Shown: piece after piece, positions 16,055 to 25,703 of the stretch
How the letters are laid out: each line of letters opens with the position of its first letter
How positions within the stretch are numbered: the first letter of the stretch is position 1
DNA from: Flavobacterium aquidurense
GTDB taxonomy: Bacteria; Bacteroidota; Bacteroidia; Flavobacteriales; Flavobacteriaceae
Direction: 5' to 3'
NCBI RefSeq assembly: GCF_001404985.1
Contig: NZ_JRLF01000009.1
Coordinates: forward strand, 248,001 to 312,000
Length of the DNA stretch: 64,000 bases
Made by a program: the position numbers and the translations under genes
Notes under the pieces: model-generated
What the model was told of the DNA's origin: nothing
What the model saw: the letters and a program-made list of their open reading frames with translations, nothing else
The model's database searches: none

Positions 16055-18844
16055 ATGAAGACAATGAAAAATTGGTTACTCACTGGACTATTGTTCATGA
16101 TAGTGTCAACCGCATTTTCTCAAGGAAAAATTACAGGTATGATTACCGACGGTGTTGGTTCATTACCGGGAGCAAATGTAGTGATCAAAGGATCTACAAC
16201 TGCTACTTCTACAGATTTTGACGGTAAATTTACTTTGAGCACTACAACAAGTTCAGGAGAAATCGTTATTTCTTTTTTAGGTTACGAAAACAAAACTGTA
16301 AAATTTGCAGTTTCTGGTGGTTCAACTGCCAATTTAGGAACAATCGTTTTAACTTCTAATTCAAACGAATTAAGCGAGATTGTTGTAAAAAGTAGCGTAG
16401 TTGATATTGCAAAAGACAGAAAAACTCCGGTTGCTGTGTCTACAATTAAAGCTGCTGAAATTCAGGAAAAACTAGGTTCTCAAGAGTTTCCGGAAATTTT
16501 AAAAAGCACTCCATCTGTTTACGCTTCAAAAGCAGGAGGTGGATTTGGAGATTCAAGAATTGCTATTCGTGGATTTGACCAGAAAAACATTGCTGTTATG
16601 ATCAATGGAGTACCTGTTAATGACATGGAAAACAGTGCAGTTTATTGGAGTAACTGGGCAGGTTTATCAGATGTTACATCTGCAATGCAAGTACAAAGAG
16701 GTCTTGGAGCTTCTAAATTAGCTATTTCATCTGTAGGAGGAACAATCAATATTGTTACAAAAAGCTCTGACATGAAAGAAGGTGGATCTATTTCATCTAG
16801 TTTTGGAAATGACAACTACCTTAAAGCACAAGCTTCATACAGTACAGGATTAATGAAAAACGGACTTTCTGCTTCTATCTTATTCAGCAGAACAGAAGGA
16901 AACGGATATGTTGACGGAACACAATTTGAAGGATATAACTATTTTGTAGCCCTTGGATACAAAGCTAGCGAAAAACATCATTTTGAATTTACTTTTACAG
17001 GAGCGCCTCAATGGCACGATCAAAGATCAACTTCTCCTCTATTAAGTGATTTCTTAAAATACGGAAGTAATGGTACTAAACCAAACATAAAATATAACTC
17101 TGACTGGGGATATAGAAACGGTGAAGAGTATAATTTAAAAACAAATTATTACCACAAACCAGTAGCTTCTTTCAACTGGGATTACAACATCAACGAAACA
17201 ACAAAATTATCTACTATTCTTTACGGTTCTTGGGGTCGAGGTGGAGGAACTACTACTAATGGTGGTATTAAAGGAAACAACGCCTACTCTACAAATAATT
17301 CATTAAGAACTGCTGACGGATTAATTAATTTTGATTTAATCCAAAACTGGAACTCTGGACAACCAACTACATTAGGAACAAGAACAGCTACAGCTGGACA
17401 ATACCAAAATAGTTCTGCTTCAGGAAGTGCTACAGTAACAAACACAGGTATAACTGAAATTGCTTCGGTTAACTCTCACAACTGGTATGGTGGTGTTATC
17501 AATTTAGACAAAAAACTATCTGATAAATTCACTTTAGACTTTGGTGTTGAAGGAAGAACTTACAAAGGAATTCACTACCAAAACTTAATTGACTTATTTG
17601 GTGCAACAAACTATAGAGATGCAACAAATGTTAATGCTAATCCAACTCCGGCATACTTTAGCACTACTTATGCGCCAAGACCAAGCGGAAATCCATTTGT
17701 TAGCACTGACTACCAAGAAAGAGTAAACTATTGGAATGATAGCCAGGTTAATTACTACGGAGCATTTTCTCAATTAGAATATTCTTCTGGAAACTTAACT
17801 GCTTTCCTTCAGGCTGCAGTTTCTCAACAAGGTTATAAAAGAATTGATCATTTTAAATATTTAGATTCAAATCCTCTTTCTGAAACTGAATTCAAAAACA
17901 TTACTGGTGGAGATGTTAAGTTGGGAGCAAACTACAACATTAACGAACAACACAATGTATTTGCTAATGCAGGATATTATTCTAAACAACCATTTTTCAA
18001 CGCAGTTTATCCTAATAATGCTTCTATTATTAATGATAACCTTACGAATGAAAAAGTTAAAGCTATTGAATTAGGATACGGTTTCCGTTCTGGAATTTTC
18101 AACGCAAACTTAAATGCTTATTATACTACTTGGGATGATAGATTTACACCTACATCTGATGCTGATGCAGCAACTAACCCTGGTGGATTCTATACATTCT
18201 CTGGTGTTAACGAAACTCACAAAGGAATCGAGTTAGATGTAACTGCAAGATTAATTGACAAATTGAAATTAAACGGTATGATCTCTGTTGGAGATTGGAA
18301 ATACGATGGTAACGCAACTAGTAACCGTTTTGATGCTTCAAACAACCCTTTCCCTGGTGGAACTGCTCAAACACTATATTTAGACGGAGTAAAAGTTGGA
18401 AACAACGCTCAGACTACTATGGCTCTTGGTGCTGCTTACGAAGTATTAAATGGATTAAATGTTGATGCTAACATTAACTATTTTGAAAAATTATATGGTA
18501 ACATCTCACCTGCTAGTTTTGCAAGTGCAACTAACAAAGGAGCAGTAGAATTACCTGGTTATGCTACTACAGATGCTGGTATCTCATACAAATTTGTATT
18601 TGGAGCTAACAAAAGCAATGCTTTAAACTTCAGATTCAACGTAAATAACGTTTTTGATAAAATATTTATCAATGAGTCGTTCACAAACATCTTTGCAGAT
18701 GATATCAAAACACCTGCAACAGGAACAACTCCAGCAGTTACTTATGCACAAGCTGGAGCTTTATACAACGGAGTTGCTACAGCAAACAAAGTTTACTTCG
18801 GATTTGGAAGAACTTGGAACTTTACACTACGTTATGATTTCTAA
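16055..18844 (+). CDS. TonB-dependent receptor with CarboxypepD_reg-like N-terminal domain
   Basis: An outer-membrane active transporter of 929 aa. Order: signal peptide (WLLTGLLFMIVSTAFSQ), a carboxypeptidase-regulatory-like beta sandwich (GKITGMITDGVGSLPGANVVIKGSTTATSTDFDGKF), a plug domain (about 115-235, with RIAIRGFDQKNIAVMINGVPVND and GGTINIVTK), and a long beta-barrel ending with NFTLRYDF, an aromatic C-terminus. No SusD-like partner gene follows, so it is not a classical SusCD pair. The ligand is unknown. An alternative start lies at codon 4 (16064). The gene is flanked by its own promoter element and terminator. Confidence 0.93.
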   Translation: MKTMKNWLLTGLLFMIVSTAFSQGKITGMITDGVGSLPGANVVIKGSTTATSTDFDGKFTLSTTTSSGEIVISFLGYENKTVKFAVSGGSTANLGTIVLTSNSNELSEIVVKSSVVDIAKDRKTPVAVSTIKAAEIQEKLGSQEFPEILKSTPSVYASKAGGGFGDSRIAIRGFDQKNIAVMINGVPVNDMENSAVYWSNWAGLSDVTSAMQVQRGLGASKLAISSVGGTINIVTKSSDMKEGGSISSSFGNDNYLKAQASYSTGLMKNGLSASILFSRTEGNGYVDGTQFEGYNYFVALGYKASEKHHFEFTFTGAPQWHDQRSTSPLLSDFLKYGSNGTKPNIKYNSDWGYRNGEEYNLKTNYYHKPVASFNWDYNINETTKLSTILYGSWGRGGGTTTNGGIKGNNAYSTNNSLRTADGLINFDLIQNWNSGQPTTLGTRTATAGQYQNSSASGSATVTNTGITEIASVNSHNWYGGVINLDKKLSDKFTLDFGVEGRTYKGIHYQNLIDLFGATNYRDATNVNANPTPAYFSTTYAPRPSGNPFVSTDYQERVNYWNDSQVNYYGAFSQLEYSSGNLTAFLQAAVSQQGYKRIDHFKYLDSNPLSETEFKNITGGDVKLGANYNINEQHNVFANAGYYSKQPFFNAVYPNNASIINDNLTNEKVKAIELGYGFRSGIFNANLNAYYTTWDDRFTPTSDADAATNPGGFYTFSGVNETHKGIELDVTARLIDKLKLNGMISVGDWKYDGNATSNRFDASNNPFPGGTAQTLYLDGVKVGNNAQTTMALGAAYEVLNGLNVDANINYFEKLYGNISPASFASATNKGAVELPGYATTDAGISYKFVFGANKSNALNFRFNVNNVFDKIFINESFTNIFADDIKTPATGTTPAVTYAQAGALYNGVATANKVYFGFGRTWNFTLRYDF

Positions 18845-18867
18845 TATTTAGAATCTAAATAAATACC

Positions 18868-18906
18868 AAAAACGGCATTGACTTTTAGTCCAATGCCGTT
18901 TTTTTT
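18868..18906 (+). terminator. Terminator after the TonB-dependent receptor gene
   Basis: AAAAACGGCATTG, a loop of about ten bases, then CAATGCCGTTTTTTT: a strong GC-rich hairpin with a T-tract. Confidence 0.9.
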
Positions 18907-18920
18907 ATACCCTTTTTTGC

Positions 18921-18928
18921 TATATTTG
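18921..18928 (+). promoter_or_regulatory. TAnnTTTG (-7) element
   Basis: TATATTTG lies 22 bases before the ATG at 18950 and directly after the preceding terminator. Confidence 0.5.
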
Positions 18929-18949
18929 TTTTAACAAAAAATAAAATTT

Positions 18950-19372
18950 ATGTACTATTTTCTACAAAAATTCCATTCTGGCTGGGCTTATTTAGCACTT
19001 TTGCTTTTATTGATTGCAGTTGTAAATGCTATAATTGGCTTGACTTCAAAAAAAGATTTTACTGGTAAAGATCGCAAAATCGCATTGTTTGCCTTAATAG
19101 GAACTCATACTCAGTTATTGATTGGAATAATTCTTTATTTTGTTTCTCCTCTTGGAAAAGCAGCATTTGGACAAATGTCTAATGCCGAATTAAGATTAAC
19201 TTCATTAGAACATCCATTAATCAACCTTATTGCTATTGCATTGATCACTATTGGATGGTCAAAACATAAAAAATTAATTAATAGCGAAGCTAAATTTAAA
19301 ACTTTTGCTATTTATTATGGATTAGGATTATTGCTTATATTAAGTAGAATCCCTTGGAACCTATGGTTCTAA
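18950..19372 (+). CDS. Small four-helix membrane protein, cytochrome b-like
   Basis: 140 aa with four hydrophobic helices (about 12-30, 45-65, 85-101, 118-135). Histidines sit at or near helix ends: His9 (FHSGWAYL), His52 (GTHTQLLIG) and His88 (LEHPLINL). Conserved Bacteroidota proteins of this form are often annotated as cytochrome b-like, and the His spacing would allow heme binding, but that is not shown here. It is flanked by a promoter element and a terminator, so it is a single-gene unit. Confidence 0.65.
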   Translation: MYYFLQKFHSGWAYLALLLLLIAVVNAIIGLTSKKDFTGKDRKIALFALIGTHTQLLIGIILYFVSPLGKAAFGQMSNAELRLTSLEHPLINLIAIALITIGWSKHKKLINSEAKFKTFAIYYGLGLLLILSRIPWNLWF

Positions 19373-19381
19373 AAACCAATT

Positions 19382-19409
19382 AAAGCCCTAAAACAATAGG
19401 GCTTTTTTT
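19382..19409 (+). terminator. Intrinsic terminator
   Basis: AAAGCCCTA, loop, then TAGGGCTTTTTTT, ten bases after the stop codon of the membrane-protein gene. Confidence 0.85.
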
Positions 19410-19460
19410 ATCTCGGCATATTATTTGTACAAACTCCCCAAGTCTGAAAAAAAATAACCC

Positions 19461-19958
19461 ATGAGAAGTAAAAAACACATTATACTTACTAGCCTTACAT
19501 TAACTTTTTTAAGCTGTTTTACTTACGTTATAAGTCAAACAAAACCAACTACAGAACCTAAAGCTAAAATACCTCAGGATACCGTAAAAATCATAAAACC
19601 TGATTTACTTGCTATCCCAACTGATTCTGTCTTTACTGACAAAGGTTTAAAGTTAAAGCCTTATAAAAAGAACGCACACGCCTCGTACTACGCTGACCGT
19701 TTTAACGGAAAAAAAACAGCCAGTGGAGCCCGATTTAACAACAGTAAATATACCGCAGCACATAAAAAATTACCATTTGGTACCAGAATAAAAGTGACAA
19801 ATGAAGCTAACGGAAAATTTGTTATCGTTAAAGTCACAGATCGTGGGCCCTTTGTAAAAACAAGAGAACTTGATTTATCTAAAAGAGCCTTTATGGAAAT
19901 CACCAAAAATAAAGGTGCCGGCGCCATGAAAGTTACAATTGAAACTATAATAGAATAA
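19461..19958 (+). CDS. RlpA-like double-psi beta-barrel protein
   Basis: A 165-aa exported protein with an N-terminal signal segment (IILTSLTLTFLSCFTYVISQ), a Pro/Lys-rich linker, and a C-terminal double-psi beta-barrel. The barrel shows the RlpA pattern: ASYYADRFNGKKTASGARF, KLPFGTRIKVTNEANGK, VTDRGPFVKTRELDLSKRAF, then GAGAMKVTIE. In other bacteria RlpA is a septal lytic transglycosylase acting on denuded glycans. The Asp of VTDRGP, at the catalytic position, is present. There is no SPOR domain, so septal targeting by that route is not expected. Confidence 0.88.
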   Translation: MRSKKHIILTSLTLTFLSCFTYVISQTKPTTEPKAKIPQDTVKIIKPDLLAIPTDSVFTDKGLKLKPYKKNAHASYYADRFNGKKTASGARFNNSKYTAAHKKLPFGTRIKVTNEANGKFVIVKVTDRGPFVKTRELDLSKRAFMEITKNKGAGAMKVTIETIIE

Positions 19959-19987
19959 AAAAGTCCCGCTATTGCGGGACTTTTTTT
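19956..19987 (+). terminator. Terminator after the RlpA-like gene
   Basis: AAAAAAGTCCCGC, a short loop, then GCGGGACTTTTTTT immediately after the stop codon. Confidence 0.9.
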
Positions 19988-20220
19988 ATACATTTCCCTC
20001 TTAAAAAGCTTATAAGCAAACGTCTTAGCCTACTTAGACCTGATTTAAAGAACACAAAATACTTTTTGGGACTTCTTTCTATCAAATTTTAAAATTAAAA
20101 GAATAATTCAATATTCAACTACTTTTACCACACCTGCAAATAGTAAGAAAATATTCTATTTTTTTATTTTACTTTTTAAAATTTTATTTTACTTTAGTAG
20201 TAGTATATCTATATAAGTAA

Positions 20221-20967
20221 ATGGAAGAAGCTCTTGATAAATTTTTAGAAAGTTGGCGTAATAATAGCGATGTTGTTGGAATACTTTTAACCGGAAGTCA
20301 TGCAATTGAGATGAACCATAAAACTTCGGATATTGATATTCGAATATTCGTTAATGAAGGCTTTAAAACAACTAAAGGTTTAACAGAAATCGATGGATTC
20401 AAAATTTCATATTTAGTAAGGAGTCATACTATTATAGAAAATATATTAAAAAGAGAATTCTCCAGAAATAGTAGATTTGAAGCAACTACAATCTCTATGG
20501 GTAAAATTATCCTTGAAAAAGACGGTATCCTTTCTGAATTACAAAAACTTGCCCACCATTATCAGGGAAGTGACTTTACCAAAAGAGATATTGATGATGA
20601 ATCTCTAAAATCAAATATATATCTTTTATATAACTACAAAAGTTACTTAGAAACTCTGGAAGAAGACTCTCCTTATTTTATCTACACCTATATGTTGTTT
20701 ATGAAAATAAGCTTGAATTTCTATTCTCATTTTTTAAATTTTGAAATAGTTTCAGATTTAAAAACTGAAAAACTATTTACAAATGATTTATTCAGAGACA
20801 AATGTAATTGGAGTAAATTTCCTGATGAAGAGTTTGTAATACTTTGGCAAAACTGCATTTCACCAGGAAAAATCAACAAACATAATCTTTCTAAAATGTT
20901 TGATTTTCTACAAGATAAAGTCATAAGATTTAACATAAAAAACCACACCTTTTCTTGGCAAGAATAA
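20221..20967 (+). CDS. Nucleotidyltransferase-domain protein at the head of the lanthipeptide locus
   Basis: 248 aa. The N-terminal part shows the Pol-beta nucleotidyltransferase signature: GILLTGSHAIEMNHKTSDIDIRIFV (about 20-44), with the Gly-Ser pair at 25-26 and metal-binding Asp37 and Asp39. The rest is predicted helical, as in aminoglycoside and minimal nucleotidyltransferases. The substrate is unknown. It ends 48 bases before the precursor-peptide gene, and the precursor's own -33 element lies within its last codons. It could be a resistance or tailoring enzyme for the peptide, or merely a neighbour. Confidence 0.75.
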   Translation: MEEALDKFLESWRNNSDVVGILLTGSHAIEMNHKTSDIDIRIFVNEGFKTTKGLTEIDGFKISYLVRSHTIIENILKREFSRNSRFEATTISMGKIILEKDGILSELQKLAHHYQGSDFTKRDIDDESLKSNIYLLYNYKSYLETLEEDSPYFIYTYMLFMKISLNFYSHFLNFEIVSDLKTEKLFTNDLFRDKCNWSKFPDEEFVILWQNCISPGKINKHNLSKMFDFLQDKVIRFNIKNHTFSWQE

Positions 20968-20985
20968 TACTATCGAATATATTTG
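20955..20985 (+). promoter_or_regulatory. Promoter of the lanthipeptide precursor gene
   Basis: TTG at 20955-20957, a 20-base spacer, then TATATTTG at 20978-20985, an exact Bacteroidota promoter 30 bases before the precursor ATG. It gives the precursor gene transcription independent of the nucleotidyltransferase gene. Confidence 0.65.
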
Positions 20986-21015
20986 TAATACTATACACTA
21001 AAAAATGTTAAATTC

Positions 21016-21306
21016 ATGAAAACTAATCTTAAATTAACTAAAATTACGATTTCAAAACTTGATAATCTTAATCTTAGACCACTTCAAAATGATGAATTGC
21101 AAAATCTAAAAGGTGGAGGCGAAGTACCATCTTTTACTAGTACACTTGAGCCAACTACTAATCCAACTGATACAAGCGGACCAAGTGGCACAACTTCTAC
21201 CGGAGGTGTTGATATCATAACAATTGGAGGGGGATGGAATGACACTTCATCTTATACCAGCTGTATCGTATCTGAAGGTGGGACTTGCATGACCAAACTA
21301 TCATAA
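21016..21306 (+). CDS. Lanthipeptide precursor (LanA-type, double-glycine leader)
   Basis: A 96-aa precursor peptide. The leader (1 to about 34) contains KLTKITISKLDNLNL and DELQNLKGG, the pattern of Bacteroidota natural-product leaders that end in a double-glycine cleavage site (Gly33-Gly34, with Gly35 following). The core of about 61 residues is Ser/Thr-rich (24 Ser/Thr) and has only two Cys, Cys83 and Cys91, in the last 14 residues. That allows at most two (methyl)lanthionine rings near the C-terminus (TSSYTSC and SEGGTC). The preceding Thr/Ser/Pro/Gly stretch looks like a linear tail or linker. LanC and split LanB genes follow. Confidence 0.85.
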   Translation: MKTNLKLTKITISKLDNLNLRPLQNDELQNLKGGGEVPSFTSTLEPTTNPTDTSGPSGTTSTGGVDIITIGGGWNDTSSYTSCIVSEGGTCMTKLS

Positions 21307-21328
21307 TTATTTCCTTTAATAATTAGAT

Positions 21329-21362
21329 AAAAATCCAAAACTTAGCAGTTTTGGATTTTTTA
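21329..21362 (+). terminator. Terminator/attenuator between precursor and LanC genes
   Basis: AAAAATCCAAAAC, a six-base loop, then GTTTTGGATTTTTT form a stem of at least 10 bp with a T-tract, 22 bases after the precursor stop. Such partial terminators let lanthipeptide operons make more precursor mRNA than enzyme mRNA. Read-through into lanC is inferred, since I see no separate promoter for lanC. Confidence 0.75.
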
Positions 21363-21379
21363 TTCAACACATTCTATTT

Positions 21380-22537
21380 ATGGATTTCATAGAGTCAAAG
21401 ATTCATTTAATCAATGATCAAATAAGTTCTAGCTTTCAAAAAACAAACGAAATTGGAGTTTTAGCTGGTCTGTCCGGTATTGCTTTATTTAATTTTCATT
21501 ATTCGCGAGTATTTAATAAAGAAACTACGATTGGTAGTGCTATTTTAGAAAAATGCATTCTAAAAATTAATGAAGGATATTCAAAACCAACTTACTGTAA
21601 CGGAATAGTCGGTTTTGCCTGGGTAATAAACTATCTAATAAAAGAAAATTTTATAGATGATAGTAATAATGAAGTTCTTTATGAGATCGACGACTATAAT
21701 CATGAATGGATAGATTTTTCAATAAAAGACAACAATTTTGATTTTTTTCATGGTACGATTGGGTATTTAAATTATTCAATTGATCGCTATAATAGTTTGA
21801 CCAACTCTGAAAACTTAGAAAAAATTGAAAAATCAGTCACACTTCTATTAAACTATTTATCAGAATTACTTCCGGAAATTGAGTTATATCCAAATGGTTT
21901 AAAAAAATACATTATCAAAATGGGTTTTGAAAACAATGTATTTTTTGGCTCAGCTCATGGAATTTCGAATATTATATTCATTCTCAATAAAATCTCCACA
22001 ATCCCGAAATTCAATTCAGAAGCACAATTATTATCTGATCAATATATCACCTATTTATTAAAGTACAAGAATGATAAAAATTCAGACATATCTCTTTTTC
22101 CGAATTTTTTGAGCAAAAAAGGAGTTGTAAAATATGAGAGTGCTCTTAGCTGGTGTTCCGGGGATCTTGGTATTGGTATTAATCTATTAAATACAGCTGT
22201 CCGTTACAATCATAATGAAAATTATAAACTAACCGGGATCGAAATCTTAGAACATGCGTCACAAAGATCTTCATTAGATAAAACATCTTTAAAATTAGAC
22301 TGTCTCTGCCACGGCTATTTTGGAGCGTACAAAATTTTCTCAGATGCATATAAAATTACACAAAACGAAAATTTCCTTAAAGCAAGCAATTACTGGCTGG
22401 ATCTTGGGATAAAAAACCTTACGATAAATAATGATTCAGATTTGACCATTTTAAATGGGCTATCGGGCATTGGACTTTCATTATTAGACCATATAGATTC
22501 GAAAAAACTAAACTGGGGCGAATGCTTGTTTTTGTAA
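21380..22537 (+). CDS. LanC-type lanthionine cyclase
   Basis: 385 aa, an alpha/alpha-toroid zinc enzyme that adds Cys thiols to dehydroamino acids to form lanthionine rings. Repeated Gly motifs mark the toroid (AGLSGIALF, CNGIVGFAW, FHGTIGYLN, SAHGISNI, GDLGIGINLL, HGYFGAYKIF, LNGLSGIGLSLL). The zinc ligands are visible: Cys259 in SWCSGDLG and Cys310-His311 in CLCHGYFG. His193 in GSAHG matches an active-site His of the family. The length is normal and the site looks complete. The LanB halves follow in the same direction. Confidence 0.92.
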   Translation: MDFIESKIHLINDQISSSFQKTNEIGVLAGLSGIALFNFHYSRVFNKETTIGSAILEKCILKINEGYSKPTYCNGIVGFAWVINYLIKENFIDDSNNEVLYEIDDYNHEWIDFSIKDNNFDFFHGTIGYLNYSIDRYNSLTNSENLEKIEKSVTLLLNYLSELLPEIELYPNGLKKYIIKMGFENNVFFGSAHGISNIIFILNKISTIPKFNSEAQLLSDQYITYLLKYKNDKNSDISLFPNFLSKKGVVKYESALSWCSGDLGIGINLLNTAVRYNHNENYKLTGIEILEHASQRSSLDKTSLKLDCLCHGYFGAYKIFSDAYKITQNENFLKASNYWLDLGIKNLTINNDSDLTILNGLSGIGLSLLDHIDSKKLNWGECLFL

Positions 22538-22605
22538 AAATCAATTAAAAAAACAAGCAAAATTAGTTTTTACAACCACTTTTAAATTCCTTAAGCAATA
22601 AAACA

Positions 22606-24837
22606 ATGAACCATTTCCCTTATAAATTATTTTCCAACTACGTCCTAAGAACACCTTTATATCCCATATCTGATTTATTTTCATTTTTAGACGAAATAAA
22701 AGATGATGATTCCACTTTCAAGAAAAAATTCAGTGAAAGTTTAATACAAGAAGCCATTTATGTGGCATCTCCAAACTTATATGTTATTTTGAAAAAATGG
22801 CTGGATGGAGAGCTAGAAGATCTCAAAAAAACAGAAAAATTAAAAACCTCACTTCTCAAATATTTAACTCGTATGTCTTCAAGGTGCACGCCTTTCGGAC
22901 TTTACGCCGGATATTCAATAGGTTCATTTGCAGATGAAAATAATATTTTAGTAAGCAACAATACTGAGCATAGAAAGTACACAAAACTCGATATGTTTTA
23001 TTTAGTTTCTCTAACTAACAACTTAATTAAAAACGAAAAAATTAAGAATAGCGTTCGTTTCTACGCTAACTCAACTATATATTCATACCATAATGAACTT
23101 AGATATATTGAATATAAATATTATGGATTAAAAAGAAGTCATGAAATTGTTTCCGTCGAAAAAACAGAAGTACTGGATTTTTTACTTGATTTTTCTAAAG
23201 AAGGCTATTTAATTACTGAAATTGCAAATAAACTGATTGCAAAATATACCGATGTAGAATATCATGAAGCTTTAGATTATATAAATCAAATAATAGAAAA
23301 TCAATTACTAGTAAGCGAATTAGAACCGCTAGTTGTGGGATTGGATTATTTCACTCATTTACGACAAATAATATCTAAGATCGAAGATATCGATGAAATA
23401 AAGAATATAATTGAAGATGTTGCAGAGAAGATTGAAAAATTAGATATAAAAATTGAAAGTCAAATCTCTAGTTATAATGAAATAACAGCACTTTTAGAGG
23501 AGCTCAATACGAGATTTGATACAAAATTTCTATTTCAAACGGATTTAAAAATCGCAGTCCAGACAAATACATTGGATAAAAAAGCGATAAAAGATATCAG
23601 AGAAGGGATTATTATCTTAAATCAACTATCTCCTTACATGGAGAACTATTTCTTGAACAATTTTAAGAAAAAATTTATTGAAAAATTCGGAGAATCAGAA
23701 GTACCATTATCAATAGCTTTAGATTCAGATTCGGGAATTTTATACACGGAAAATCCATATCATAACATTCTTCCCGATGATTCTTTTATAAATCAAATTT
23801 TATTAAATAAAAAAAATACAAATAATGACCTTCGGTTAAATAAACTTGACTTGCTCTTGCATGAAAAAATCTTGAAGTCATATAAAAAAGACAGCCAAAG
23901 TATCATTATAGATAAAGATGAGCTACCTCATCTTAATAACAAATGGGACGATCTGCCTGAAACAATGTCATTCCTTACCGAGTTTGTAATTAAAGATGGC
24001 AAACAAAAAATACTATTAAACGCAGGTGGAAATTCTACTGGTGCAAATCTATTTGGAAGATTTTCATTAGCTGATGATGAGATTGATCACTTTTGTAAAC
24101 AAATAACTGAAGCTGATAAAAAAAACAGCGAAAATGTTATTCTAGCTGACATTGGCCACTTACCTGAAGCAAGAATTGGAAATGTCTCTTCAAGATCAAA
24201 GTTTTACGATTATGAAATACCATACCTTGCAAAATCAATTCAAAAATTTAGCAATCAAATCCCCGTTAGCGATTTAGCCGTATCAGTTAATCATTTAGGA
24301 GAAATTGTCCTTCGTTCCGTATCTAAAAACAAAAAAGTCGTTCCTAGATTAATAAACGCTCACAATTTCAACAACAATAGCACTCCGATATATCATTTCT
24401 TATGTGATTTACAAACACAAGGCAAAAGAAATGGAATGCGTCTGGAAATAAATAGTCTCACAAAAATATTTAAACATATACCGCGAATAGAATATAAAAA
24501 TATCATATTAAAAAAAGCAAGTTGGACTTTTACCCAACAAGACATTTCATTATTCTTTAAAAAAGTTCCTTTTGACCAACTAAAGAATAATATACAAGCT
24601 TTTAGAGAAGAGTGGAAAATTCCACGTTATATAAATATAGTCGAGGGAGATCACCAGCTCTTAGTTGATTTTGAAAATAGCACATCATTTGCCATGATGT
24701 TGGATCTCATTTCGAAAAAAGAGGCAATCATCTTTGAAGAATTTCTCTTCTCTGATGAAAATCAAATAGTAAAAAGAGGAGAAAGTGATTTTACCAATCA
24801 GGTAATCATTTCAATTTATAAAAACCACACAAACTAA
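22606..24837 (+). CDS. Lantibiotic dehydratase, glutamylation half of split LanB
   Basis: 743 aa, corresponding to the N-terminal glutamylation domain of full-length LanB (about 1,000 aa), which uses Glu-tRNA to glutamylate core Ser/Thr. The hallmark [18 protein letters not shown] (Arg93, Thr95) is present. Further lantibiotic-dehydratase motifs are seen in the C-terminal part: [15 protein letters not shown] and [18 protein letters not shown], then [21 protein letters not shown]. The elimination domain is missing from this protein and is encoded by the next gene, five bases downstream. Split LanB is known in Bacteroidota lanthipeptide loci such as that for the pinensins. Confidence 0.9.
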
Positions 24838-24842
24838 TTATA

Positions 24843-25703
24843 ATGGTTGAAAAAATAAAAAGTCGCTTTTTCCCTGGCGACGATTGGCTATACTTTAAGA
24901 TATATTGTGGCTACAAAGTATCTGATGTTTTATTAACTGAAATCATTAAGCCTTTTACAGAAAAGCTTATCAGAGAAAATTACATTAAAAAATGGTTTTT
25001 TATCAGATATACAGACCCGAATTATCACATCAGATTCCGACTTGAACTTACTGATAAAAAAAACATTGGACATGTAATACATGAATTCAATAATCTATTG
25101 CAAGAGTATATTGAGTCCAAATCTGTTTGGTCGCTACAAATAGATTGTTACGATAGAGAAATTGAACGTTATGGTTCAAATACGATGGAACTAGCGGAAG
25201 AAGTTTTTTTTAATGATAGTGTTGAAATAATTAATTTTCTATCAACTTCAAAAAGCGAAGAAACCGATATTGTTTCAGAGTCTAAACCTATATTTAGTTT
25301 AAAACTAATTGATTTTTATCTGAGTCATTTTAGACTAACTGATTCTCAAAAATTAAGTTTTATGCAAAGACTTAGAGATTCCTTTTACAAAGAATTTGAC
25401 ATTAACAAAGACAATAAAAAACAAATTGAAAAAGTCTACAACAAACATAAAGAATCAATCTATCAGCAATTATTAGATACAAATAATGCTATAACAAATA
25501 CTGCAATAAAACAGAATATAGACGAAATTTTAAAAGTTGCAAAACAGGAATCAACACCAGAAAATAAAGTTACTTATTTAATTTCAAGCTTTGTACATAT
25601 GTCACTAAATAGATTGTACTATTCTAATAATCGAATTCATGAATTAGTATGTTATGATGTTCTATGGAAATTTTACAAATCTAAAATTAGCAGAGGTCTA
25701 TAA
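24843..25703 (+). CDS. LanB elimination half (thiopeptide-type bacteriocin biosynthesis protein)
   Basis: 286 aa, the SpaB_C/elimination domain as a free protein. It removes glutamate from glutamylated Ser/Thr to give dehydroalanine or dehydrobutyrine. Key residues are in place: WFFIRYTDPNYHIRFRL (Arg55, Arg64, Arg66), the EIERYG motif (about 106-111), and VHMSLNRL with His252 and Asn256-Arg257. The gene starts five bases after the glutamylation gene, so the two halves are made together. No export, protease or immunity gene follows before the next gene, which lies on the other strand. Confidence 0.9.
   Translation: MVEKIKSRFFPGDDWLYFKIYCGYKVSDVLLTEIIKPFTEKLIRENYIKKWFFIRYTDPNYHIRFRLELTDKKNIGHVIHEFNNLLQEYIESKSVWSLQIDCYDREIERYGSNTMELAEEVFFNDSVEIINFLSTSKSEETDIVSESKPIFSLKLIDFYLSHFRLTDSQKLSFMQRLRDSFYKEFDINKDNKKQIEKVYNKHKESIYQQLLDTNNAITNTAIKQNIDEILKVAKQESTPENKVTYLISSFVHMSLNRLYYSNNRIHELVCYDVLWKFYKSKISRGL

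Noticed and set aside
16055..18844. SusC/SusD pair
   Set aside because: The receptor has the CarboxypepD and plug domains, but the next genes encode a small membrane protein and an RlpA-like protein, with no SusD-like lipoprotein.
20221..25703. Possibility that this locus makes a thiopeptide rather than a lanthipeptide
   Set aside because: The elimination-domain family is often named after thiopeptides, but a LanC cyclase with full zinc ligands is present, and no cyclodehydratase or pyridine-forming enzyme is seen.
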